Shown piece by piece: positions 35,136 through 42,454 of a stretch of DNA of 64,000 bases (within the stretch, counting starts at the first letter, position 1; the number at the start of each line of letters is the position of its first letter). The notes below the pieces were generated by a model. The model was not told where the DNA came from. It ran no database searches and saw only the letters and a program-made list of their open reading frames with translations. Source of the stretch: CAVSJJ01 sp963728395 (GTDB lineage: Bacteria; Actinomycetota; Actinomycetes; Actinomycetales; Dermatophilaceae); the NCBI GenBank assembly GCA_963728395.1, contig CAVSJJ010000008.1:186001-250000 (forward strand), written 5' to 3'. The translations under genes were made by a program, and so were the position numbers.

Positions 35136-35167
35136 CCCCCGACCCCAACTTTCCCGCCTGGAGCGGG

Positions 35168-35214
35168 AACATGGCACTTCACCCCGGAACCTTCCCGGGG
35201 TGAAGTGCCATGTT
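35168..35214. terminator. Long perfect hairpin between convergent genes
   Basis: Perfect 20-bp arms (AACATGGCACTTCACCCCGG and its complement at 35195-35214) flank a 7-base loop. A smaller hairpin TCCCGC-CTGGA-GCGGGA lies just before it. It sits between the stops of the sigma-partner gene and sucD. It is unusually AT-containing for a simple actinobacterial terminator. Confidence 0.72.
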
Positions 35215-35290
35215 GTGGGGTGAAGTCGCGACGCCGGTGCGCCGCACGCAGGAGCGGGAGCGCCGCCGACTCGCGCAGTGGCGGGGCAGC

Positions 35291-36181
35291 TCAGCCCTGG
35301 AGGCCCCGCATGATCTCGCGCATGAGCGAGGCGGTCTCGGACGGGGTCTTGCCGACCTTGACCCCGGCGGCCTCGAGCGCCTCCTTCTTCGCCTCGGCCG
35401 TGCCGGAGGAGCCGGAGACGATGGCGCCGGCATGGCCCATCGTCTTGCCTTCGGGGGCGGTGAACCCCGCGACGTACCCGACGACGGGCTTGGTGACGTT
35501 CTCCTTGATGTATGCCGCGGCCCGCTCCTCGGCGTCGCCGCCGATCTCGCCGATCATGACGACGGCGTCGGTGTCGGGGTCGGCCTGGAACGCCTCGAGC
35601 GCGTCGATGTGCGTCGTGCCGATGATCGGGTCACCGCCGATGCCGATGGCGGTGGAGAACCCGAAGTCCCGCAGTTCGTACATCATCTGGTAGGTCAGCG
35701 TCCCCGACTTGGAGACCAGCCCGATCCGTCCGGGGCCGGAGATGTCGGCCGGGATGATGCCGGCGTTGGCCTGCCCGGGGGTGATGAGCCCGGGGCAGTT
35801 CGGGCCGATGATCCGGGTGCCGGTGCCGGTGGAGTAGTTGTAGAACTCGGCGGTGTCCTTGACGGCGACGCCCTCGGTGATGACGACGCACAGCGGGATC
35901 CCGGCATCGATCGCCTCGACGACGGCCGACTTCGTGAACGGAGCGGGCACGAACACGACCGTGACGGTCGCCCCGGTCTCGGCCATCGCGTCGGCGACGG
36001 TGCCGAAGACCGGCACCTGCTCCCCGCTGGGGAAGTCGACGCTCTGGCCGGCCTTCTTCGGGTTGACGCCGCCGACGACGCTCGTCCCGGAGGCGAGCAT
36101 CCGCGTCGTGTGCTTCATGCCCTCGGAGCCGGTCATGCCCTGGACGATGACCTTGCTGTCCTTGTCGAGAAAGATTGCCAT
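35291..36181 (-). CDS. sucD: Succinyl-CoA synthetase alpha subunit
   Basis: With SucC, makes nucleoside triphosphate from succinyl-CoA in the TCA cycle. 296 residues from ATG 36181. VIVQGMTGSEGMKHTTRML near 12-30 binds CoA; GGVNPKKAG near 38, IGPNCPGLI near 124-132 (phosphate/CoA site) and GEIGGDAEE near 207 follow. The phosphohistidine is in GHAGAIVSG near 245. It is 34 bp downstream of sucC, in one operon. Confidence 0.96.
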   Translation of the reverse strand: MAIFLDKDSKVIVQGMTGSEGMKHTTRMLASGTSVVGGVNPKKAGQSVDFPSGEQVPVFGTVADAMAETGATVTVVFVPAPFTKSAVVEAIDAGIPLCVVITEGVAVKDTAEFYNYSTGTGTRIIGPNCPGLITPGQANAGIIPADISGPGRIGLVSKSGTLTYQMMYELRDFGFSTAIGIGGDPIIGTTHIDALEAFQADPDTDAVVMIGEIGGDAEERAAAYIKENVTKPVVGYVAGFTAPEGKTMGHAGAIVSGSSGTAEAKKEALEAAGVKVGKTPSETASLMREIMRGLQG

Positions 36182-36215
36182 GGGGGTATGTCCTCGTTCG
36201 GTCTGTCGTCGGGGT

Positions 36216-37391
36216 TTACTTGGCGGCGGCGAGCTCGGCGGCCTTGCGGGCCGCGCCGTCCATCGTCTCTTCGATGATGACGTTCGGGTGGGCGAACTCG
36301 GCGAGGATGCGCCGCCCCTCGTCGACGTTGTTGCCGTCGAGGCGGACCACCAGGGGGCGGTCCTCCTCGCTACCGAGCTTCTCCAGCGCCCCGACGATGC
36401 CGTTGGCGACCGCGTCGCAGGAGGTGATGCCGCCGAAGACGTTGACGAAGACCGCCTTGACGTTCGGGTCGGACAGGACGACGTGGAGCCCGTTCGCCAT
36501 GACCTCGGCGCTCGCGCCCCCACCGATGTCGAGGAAGTTCGCGGGCCGGGAGCCGACGTCCTCACCGGAGTAGGCGACGACGTCGAGGGTGGACATGACC
36601 AGTCCGGCGCCGTTGCCGATGATCCCGACGTTGCCGTCGAGCCGGACGTAGTTCAGGCCCATCTCCTTGGCCATCGCCTCGAACGGGTCCGCCGCCGCGG
36701 TGTCCTCCAGCTCGGCGTGCTCGGGGTGGCGGAAGGCGGCGTTGGCGTCGAGCGAGACCTTGCCGTCGAGGGCGATGATCGTGCCGTCCTCGGTCTTGAC
36801 CAGCGGGTTGACCTCGACGAGGGTCGCGTCCTCCTCGCGGTAGACCGTCCACAGCCTCCGGATGACATCGGCGATCGCGGCCTGGTCGGCCTCGGGGAAG
36901 CCCGCCGCCCGGGCGATCTCGGCGGACTTCGCCTCGTCGATGCCGAGGTTGGGGTCGACCTCGACCCGGGCGAGGGCCTCGGGCCGCTCCACCGCGAGCA
37001 GCTCGATCTCGACGCCGCCCTCGACGCTGCACATGGCGAGGTAGGACCGGTGCGCCCGGTCCAGCAGGATCGAGACGTAGTACTCCTCGGCGATCTGGGC
37101 GCCCGCGGCGATCATCACGGTGCCGACCGTGTGGCCCTTGATGTCCATCCCGAGGATCCGGCCGGCCAGCTCGCCGGCCTCCTCGGCGCTCTTGGCGACC
37201 TTGACACCCCCTGCCTTGCCCCGGCCGCCGGTCTTGACCTGGGCCTTGACGACGGTGACCCCGCCGCTCCCGGCGCCGATCCGCTCCGCGGCGGCTCGGG
37301 CCTGCTCGGCCGTCGTCGCCACCTCACCGGGGAGCACGGGGACCCCGTGCTTCTCGAACACATCGCGCGCCTGGTACTCGAAGAGATCCAC
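36216..37391 (-). CDS. sucC: Succinyl-CoA synthetase beta subunit
   Basis: 391 residues. An ATP-grasp N-terminal domain (MDLFEYQARDVFEKHGVPVL; VVKAQVKTGGRGKAGGVK near 46-63 binds nucleotide) is followed by LVEVNPLVKTEDG near 200 (metal ligands). The CoA-ligase domain contains GIIGNGAGLVMSTLDVVAYS near 255-274 and NVFGGITSCDAVANGI near 314-329. It heads the sucC-sucD operon. A -10 TAGGCT (complement of 37530-37535) lies about 140 bases before the start, so the mRNA probably has a sizeable leader. Confidence 0.96.
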   Translation of the reverse strand: MDLFEYQARDVFEKHGVPVLPGEVATTAEQARAAAERIGAGSGGVTVVKAQVKTGGRGKAGGVKVAKSAEEAGELAGRILGMDIKGHTVGTVMIAAGAQIAEEYYVSILLDRAHRSYLAMCSVEGGVEIELLAVERPEALARVEVDPNLGIDEAKSAEIARAAGFPEADQAAIADVIRRLWTVYREEDATLVEVNPLVKTEDGTIIALDGKVSLDANAAFRHPEHAELEDTAAADPFEAMAKEMGLNYVRLDGNVGIIGNGAGLVMSTLDVVAYSGEDVGSRPANFLDIGGGASAEVMANGLHVVLSDPNVKAVFVNVFGGITSCDAVANGIVGALEKLGSEEDRPLVVRLDGNNVDEGRRILAEFAHPNVIIEETMDGAARKAAELAAAK

Positions 37392-37641
37392 GAGGGGTAT
37401 CCGTCCTCACTTGTCGGTCGGCGGCCCGCGGGGCTGCGGGCGGTCTGCGGGGGGACCCGACCGGCGCGCGCCGCCCCTGATCGGTGGGCGTCGCGACATC
37501 GGGGCCGGAGATCGGGGTCCCGTAGCCGGAGCCTAACCCCGCTTCCCGGCGGGCACACCGTGGGGATCCGCCGTGAGGAACGCTTTCGGCCCCGAACGGT
37601 CACATCGGGCGCCGACCGGCCGCTTCGGTGATGATGGATGT
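37392..37641. promoter_or_regulatory. Divergent region between sucC and a lipoprotein gene
   Basis: 250 bp without a gene. It holds the candidate sucC -10 (complement of 37530-37535) and a GC-rich sucC leader of about 140 bases with inverted GC stretches (GGCGGCCCGCGG and GGCGCGCGCCG). On the plus strand a degenerate -10 GATGAT sits six bases before the lipoprotein start. No known riboswitch pattern was recognised. Confidence 0.5.
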
Positions 37642-38172
37642 ATGCCGTGCCTCCCTCGCGCGAGCCGACCGGCACCGATCCGGGTCCGCCGCCACCGCAG
37701 CGCCGCGGGGCCCCTCGTCGTCGCCGCGGCCACCGCCCTCGCCCTCGGCGGATGCGGCAGCGGGTCGAGCGGCGCCGCCGGGACCGCCGCCGGGACCGAC
37801 GGCTCGTCGAGCACGTCGCCGGCCGCGACCTATCCGGTCACCATCAGCAGGACGGGAGGCCTCGCGGGGTTCGATGACCATCTCGTGCTCGAGCAGGACG
37901 GCTCGGTCACGGGCACGACGAAGGCGGGACCGGTCACCTGCCGGGTCGAGCCCGACGTCGCCGACGCCCTGGCCCGGGCCGCGGCCACCGCGCCGACCGA
38001 GGGGACCGGGCCGACGAGCGACGTGGCCGACGCCCTCGTCGTCACCATCACGGCCGGCAGCCACACGGCGGTGCTCGGCGGGTCCGCCGCCGGCGACCCC
38101 GGCAGCCAGGCGGTGACCGCCCTGCTCGGCGACCTCGCCGAGCCGGCCGGCGCACGCACCATCTGCACCTAG
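37642..38172 (+). CDS. Putative lipoprotein
   Basis: 176 residues from ATG 37642 (itself within a GTATGCCG word). An Arg-rich N-terminus, the hydrophobic run GPLVVAAATALALGGCGSG (about 22-40) and the lipobox ALGGC predict lipid attachment at the Cys near 37. A Gly/Ser/Thr-rich spacer follows. The mature part resembles small actinobacterial protealysin-inhibitor-like folds (ISRTGGLAGFDDHLVLEQDG, VTCRVEPDVADALARAA). Interestingly, the next gene encodes a secreted M4 protease, convergent with this one. An inhibitor role is speculative. Further upstream in-frame starts exist but precede the signal. Confidence 0.72.
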   Translation: MPCLPRASRPAPIRVRRHRSAAGPLVVAAATALALGGCGSGSSGAAGTAAGTDGSSSTSPAATYPVTISRTGGLAGFDDHLVLEQDGSVTGTTKAGPVTCRVEPDVADALARAAATAPTEGTGPTSDVADALVVTITAGSHTAVLGGSAAGDPGSQAVTALLGDLAEPAGARTICT

Positions 38173-38205
38173 CACCGCGCCGGGCGGTCTCCAGCGCCGA
38201 GCCCC

Positions 38206-40263
38206 TCAGGCGAGCGAGACGTCGTCGACGACGAACGAGGTCTGCAGGCTGCGGTCCTCGCTCATCAGCCACGTGAGGGTGACGGTCTGGCCCTTGTACG
38301 CCGAGAGGTCGAAGCTCGTGCGGACATAGGACCCCCCGGTCGTCGTGAGGTTGCTGTAGGTCGCGAGCGTCGAGGTCGAGCCGTGGACGACCTGGACCTT
38401 CATCGTGTCGTAGGCCTTGCTCGACGTCGTCTCCGAGGTGTCGATCCGGAACCAGAAGGACAGGGTCGGGGTGCCGGAGGACGGGACCGCCACGGTCTGC
38501 CGGACGTACTCGCTCGAGCGGCGGCCGTTGCCACCCAGCCACGCCTTCCACGACCCGGAGTGGGCCGGGCGGCTCGTGCTGTTCGTGATCGCGCCGTTCG
38601 TGGCGGTCCATCCCGTCGGGCCGGCCTCGAAGTCGCCGTTGCTGAGGAGGTTGCCGGTCGGCGGGGGCGTCGAGCCGCCGGCACAGGACTGCGCTCCGGG
38701 AGCGACAGCGATCGCCGAGAAGGCGGCGGCGACCGTCCTGCACTCCGTGCTGTCGGTGCCGTACAGCTCCTTGGCCGAGGCGATGGCGCCGTCCCGGGCC
38801 GCGGCATACGTGCTCGAGGAGGTGAGCTTCGTCGCGAGGGTGCGGTACCAGATCCGCTCCGCCTTCTGGTGGCCGATGCCGGTGACCGTCGAGCCGTTGC
38901 ACGTCGGGCTGTCGTACTTGACGCCGTTGACCGTGCGGGCTCCGGAGCCGACCGAGGTGAGGAAGTACCAGTGGTTGAGCGGCCCGCTCGCGTAGTGCGG
39001 GTCCCGGTTCTTCAGCGTCGTGCTCCAGCAGTCGAGGGACGCGCCGTCCCTGCTCGGCCTGTCCAGGTAGCGCAGCGGGGTGCCGTTGCCGTTGATGTCG
39101 ATCTTCTCGCCGATGAGGTAGTCGGGCGTGTCGTCGGGGCTGTTGGCGAACCACTCGACGGCGGTGCCGAAGATGTCGCTCGTCGCCTCGTTGAGCCCAC
39201 CGGCCTCGCCGGAGTAGGTGAGGTTCGCGGTGTTCTCGGTGACCCCATGGCTCATCTCGTGGGCGGCGACGTCGATCGAGGTGAGCGGGTGGGTGTTGCC
39301 GTAGCCGTCGCCGTACGTCATCTGGGTACCGTCCCAGAAGGCGTTGACGTAGCCGTCGCCGAAGTGGACCCGGCTCCGGGCGCCCTGGCCGTTGTTCCAG
39401 ATGCCGGCCCGGCCGAGGACGCTCGAGTAGTACGCATAGGTCATCTCGGCGCCGTACTGCGCGTCGACGCCGGCGGTCTGCCGGCTCGAGGCGAGGCCGT
39501 TGCCCCAGACGTCGTCGAAGTCGGTGAAGAGCGAGCCGAGGCCCGACGTCCCGCCGAGCAGGTCGGTCGTGTAGTTGCCGCGGCCGTCCTTGAGCTGGTA
39601 CTTGCCCCCGGAGGGGACGGTCTCGATGCTCACCGTGCCCGAGTACATCGATCTGCCCGTGCCGGTCCTGATGTCGTCGTAGGAGGTGATGACGGCCCCG
39701 GTCGACGCATCGACGATCGTGTGGAGCCGGGTCGGCGTCTGGTCCGCCTTGATGCCGGTCGTGAGGACGTCGTAGGCCAGGCGCGGCGAGCCGCTGCCGG
39801 CCCAGATGACCTTGGTCGCCTTCCCCGACTCCGTCGTGGGGCTGGCCAGCGCCTCGGCCTTGCCCCGGGCAAGGGCCGTCGGTGCCGGGACCTTCGGGGT
39901 CAGGATGGGGTCGCCGAGGTTCTTGCGCGCGTTCCACGTGACGTCGGTGATGGCGCCCTTGGCGGAGAGATCGACGAGGAGGTCGCCACCGAGGACCCGA
40001 AGCCCCTTGTAGGTGCGGTCGTAGCGCACGTACGTCGTGCCGTCGCGGTCGGTGAAGCTCGAGCGCACGGTGAGGGCCTGGCTCGAGGGCAGCCCGAGGG
40101 CCGAGGTGTCCCGCGCCGGGTTCGGCGAGGGGGGTGCGGCGGCATGAACGCTCAGCGGGGTCGTGGACCGCTGGGAGGCCTGGACGCCGGCCGTGCCGGC
40201 GCTGCCGGCGCCGGCCACGGCGACGGCGAGCGCCACCGAGAGGGTGAGGGGCGAGGCATTCAC
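38206..40263 (-). CDS. Secreted M4 family metalloprotease (thermolysin-like) with C-terminal accessory domain
   Basis: An extracellular zinc endopeptidase precursor of 685 residues. Signal peptide about 1-30; FTP/PepSY propeptide about 50-200. The catalytic domain has HFGDGYVNAFWDG at 300-312, HEMSH at 335-339 and GGLNEATSD at 355-363 (third zinc ligand Glu359). A distal His is in GIGHQKAERIWYR near 470. After a Pro-rich linker (GGSTPPPTG) a beta-sandwich domain of about 140 residues (LLSNGDFEAGPTGWTATNG to VVDDVSLA) looks like a carbohydrate- or substrate-binding module. The GTG start at 40263 has AAGGAG ten bases upstream. Confidence 0.94.
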   Translation of the reverse strand: MNASPLTLSVALAVAVAGAGSAGTAGVQASQRSTTPLSVHAAAPPSPNPARDTSALGLPSSQALTVRSSFTDRDGTTYVRYDRTYKGLRVLGGDLLVDLSAKGAITDVTWNARKNLGDPILTPKVPAPTALARGKAEALASPTTESGKATKVIWAGSGSPRLAYDVLTTGIKADQTPTRLHTIVDASTGAVITSYDDIRTGTGRSMYSGTVSIETVPSGGKYQLKDGRGNYTTDLLGGTSGLGSLFTDFDDVWGNGLASSRQTAGVDAQYGAEMTYAYYSSVLGRAGIWNNGQGARSRVHFGDGYVNAFWDGTQMTYGDGYGNTHPLTSIDVAAHEMSHGVTENTANLTYSGEAGGLNEATSDIFGTAVEWFANSPDDTPDYLIGEKIDINGNGTPLRYLDRPSRDGASLDCWSTTLKNRDPHYASGPLNHWYFLTSVGSGARTVNGVKYDSPTCNGSTVTGIGHQKAERIWYRTLATKLTSSSTYAAARDGAIASAKELYGTDSTECRTVAAAFSAIAVAPGAQSCAGGSTPPPTGNLLSNGDFEAGPTGWTATNGAITNSTSRPAHSGSWKAWLGGNGRRSSEYVRQTVAVPSSGTPTLSFWFRIDTSETTSSKAYDTMKVQVVHGSTSTLATYSNLTTTGGSYVRTSFDLSAYKGQTVTLTWLMSEDRSLQTSFVVDDVSLA

Positions 40264-40479
40264 GAGGCGGGCTCTCCTTGCGTCTTGAGCGCCCGACGGT
40301 CCCGCGGGCTGGCATGAGACTCCCCGACGCCCCAGGGGCTCACAACTGGACCTGTCATCTCTTGACGAACTCCATGCGGATCTTAGACCGCTACGAGGGA
40401 ACCGGGAGGCGGAACACCGGGATCGGCCCCCGCGAGGGGGCTCCCCCGGACGGCTCCGGACCACTACCGTGGGGCCGTC
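40264..40479. promoter_or_regulatory. Divergent region between the M4 protease and lipase genes
   Basis: 216 bp with a central AT-richer island (about 40335-40395) that probably holds the protease promoter. Upstream of the lipase, TACCGT (about 40464-40469) lies shortly before the ATG with no Shine-Dalgarno. No longer inverted repeat was found. Confidence 0.4.
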
Positions 40480-41475
40480 ATGAGCGGCGAACGCCACGGG
40501 CCGGGCGCCGGCCAGGGCGGCGCGGGCGGTGCGGCCCGGTCGCTGCGATCGCCGCTGCCCGACGACGGGTATGCCGCGCCCGCCGCCGAGTCCCGCATCG
40601 TCGCCGCCGCGGGGTTCGTCCGCACGGTGGCCGCCGAGGTGCGCCGTCGCGCGACGCCGCGGATGCTCGCGGGCATCGCCGTCGAGGCGGCCTGGGCGAC
40701 GACCCATCTCGCGACCTATCCGGTCGGGCTCGTCGCCGGACGAGGGACCGATGTCGGGCATGGCTACCGGATCGAGCACCTGCCGCCCGTCCAGCGGGGC
40801 CTGGTCATCCACGACGTCGAGGCCGCCGGAACGCCGATCCTCCTGGTCCATGGGCTCATCGACAACCGGTCGGTCTTCACCCTGCTCCGCCTCGGCCTCA
40901 CCCGCCGCGGCTTCGGTCGGGTGTTCGCGATGAACTACTCGACGCTCACCCACGACGTGCGCACGGCCGCGGCCCGGCTCGGCGAGGAGGTCGAGGCCAT
41001 CGTCGAGGAGACCGGCTACGAGCGGATCCACATCGTCGGCCACAGCCTCGGCGGCCTCATCGCCCGCTACTACGTCACCCGGCTCGGCGGCGACGAGCGG
41101 GTCCATACCCTCGTCACCCTCGGCACTCCGCACCACGGGACGTACACGGCATACCTCGTGCCGAGCCGGCTGACCCGACAGCTGCGGCCGGGCAGCCCGC
41201 TGGTCCGCGAGCTGGAGCAGCCGGCCCCCGGCTGCCGGACCCGGTTCATCGTCTACTGGTCCGACGCCGACCAGCTCGTCCTCCCGCAGGGGAACGCGGC
41301 GTTGAGCCACCCGGACCTGCGGGTGCGCAACATCGGCCTGCACGGGGTCGGCCATGTCTCACTGCCCATCGTCGGCAGCGTCGTGCACGGCATCTCGAGC
41401 GCACTGGCCCAGCTCGACCACGACGGGTCGACCCGGACCGACGGGGCCATCCCCCTCGCGACGGCGGCCCGGTAG
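40480..41475 (+). CDS. Alpha/beta hydrolase, LipA/EstA-type lipase-esterase
   Basis: 331 residues. The alpha/beta hydrolase core starts near 115: ILLVHGLIDNRSVF has the oxyanion HG, VGHSLGGL near 187-194 the nucleophile Ser, VYWSDADQLVLP near 263 the acid, and GVGHVSLP near 289 the His. LGTPHHGTYTAYL near 217-229 is typical of class 2 lipases and triacylglycerol lipase-like enzymes. The N-terminal 110 residues contain a possible amphipathic or membrane-contacting helix (RMLAGIAVEAAWATTHLATY) but no clear signal peptide. The substrate is unproven. Confidence 0.87.
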   Translation: MSGERHGPGAGQGGAGGAARSLRSPLPDDGYAAPAAESRIVAAAGFVRTVAAEVRRRATPRMLAGIAVEAAWATTHLATYPVGLVAGRGTDVGHGYRIEHLPPVQRGLVIHDVEAAGTPILLVHGLIDNRSVFTLLRLGLTRRGFGRVFAMNYSTLTHDVRTAAARLGEEVEAIVEETGYERIHIVGHSLGGLIARYYVTRLGGDERVHTLVTLGTPHHGTYTAYLVPSRLTRQLRPGSPLVRELEQPAPGCRTRFIVYWSDADQLVLPQGNAALSHPDLRVRNIGLHGVGHVSLPIVGSVVHGISSALAQLDHDGSTRTDGAIPLATAAR

Positions 41476-41556
41476 CCGGTCGGCCGCTCCGCCGGGGCCA
41501 GCGGGGGAACCTCGCCGAACGGACGAGACGCGCATCACACCTGTGCACGATGAAAT

Positions 41557-41584
41557 TTGTGTCACGGCTTGGTCACGGTACCCT
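41557..41584 (+). promoter_or_regulatory. Promoter of the M23 peptidase gene with GTCACGG direct repeats
   Basis: -35-like TTGTGT (41557-41562) and -10 TACCCT (41579-41584) are separated by 16 bp. Two GTCACGG copies (41561-41567 and 41572-41578), 11 bp apart, fill the spacer, one helical turn from each other as for an activator or repressor dimer. The stretch before it (41540-41560) is AT-rich. Confidence 0.55.
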
Positions 41585-41622
41585 CGAGCGCAGTGTCCCC
41601 TGCACTACGAGGTACCCCTGCC

Positions 41623-42417
41623 GTGAGTTCGCGTTCTTACTCCGGCCGTCACGGCGGCCGGACCGGGCGGCATGCCGCGCCCGGGCGCCATGCTGCGCCC
41701 ATGGTCAAGCGGATCCCCCGCGCCCTGCGCTCGAGTTTCATCATGCCCAGCGCGGCCGCCGCCGCACTCGTCGTCACCGCCACCGGCGCGACCGTCGCGG
41801 AGTCCGCACCGCTCAACCTCGACCTCTCCGCGACCCAGGCCACGATGGCCAAGACGGAAGCGGCCGATGCGGTCCAGGTCCAGGCCGACCTCGCCCAGCG
41901 GCGCCAGCAGGTCACCCTCCAGGCCGCGGCATACCAGGGTCGGATCGAGGAGCAGCAGCGGGTCGCCCGCGACAAGGCGCGCAAGGCCGCCGCCAAGGCC
42001 CGGCTCGTCGCGCAGGGCCACGTCTGGACTCTTCCCATCACGAAGGGCCACTACGCCCTCACCTCGCCGTTCGGCATGCGCTGGGGCACCCTCCACCCGG
42101 GCGAGGACATGGGCTGTCCGGTCGGGACACCGGTCATGGCGATGTCCAGGGGCAAGGTCATCTTCGCCGGGGTGGCCGGCGGCTACGGCAACAAGGTCGA
42201 GATCCAGTACTGGGACGGGACCGTCTCGTGGTACGGCCACCTCAGCAGCATCAAGACCCAGGTCGGCGCGAGCGTCATGCCCGGCGACGTCGTGGGGCTC
42301 TCGGGCAACACCGGCTTCTCGACCGGCCCGCACCTGCACCTCGAGATCCACGTCCACGAGGGCGCCCCGCCGATCGACCCGCTGCCCTGGTTGCGGGCCC
42401 ACGGCATTCCGGCCTGA
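41623..42417 (+). CDS. M23 (LytM) family peptidase, envelope-associated
   Basis: 264 residues from GTG 41623 (ACGAGG upstream); a TTG start 66 bases earlier would lie inside the promoter. The N-terminus is Arg/His-rich with a duplicated RHAAPG motif, then a hydrophobic signal/anchor (SFIMPSAAAAALVVTATGATVA, about 39-60). A coiled-coil stretch rich in Ala/Gln/Arg covers about 75-135. The LytM domain has HPGEDMGCPVG near 177 (zinc His and Asp) and GPHLHLEIHVHEG near 237 (HxH), so it is catalytically complete, probably a peptidoglycan endopeptidase. Its position beside pcrA and sucCD matches the mycobacterial arrangement. Confidence 0.9.
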   Translation: MSSRSYSGRHGGRTGRHAAPGRHAAPMVKRIPRALRSSFIMPSAAAAALVVTATGATVAESAPLNLDLSATQATMAKTEAADAVQVQADLAQRRQQVTLQAAAYQGRIEEQQRVARDKARKAAAKARLVAQGHVWTLPITKGHYALTSPFGMRWGTLHPGEDMGCPVGTPVMAMSRGKVIFAGVAGGYGNKVEIQYWDGTVSWYGHLSSIKTQVGASVMPGDVVGLSGNTGFSTGPHLHLEIHVHEGAPPIDPLPWLRAHGIPA

Positions 42418-42454
42418 GCGCTCCCCGACGAGCAGCCCGACGAGCCGGGCGAGC

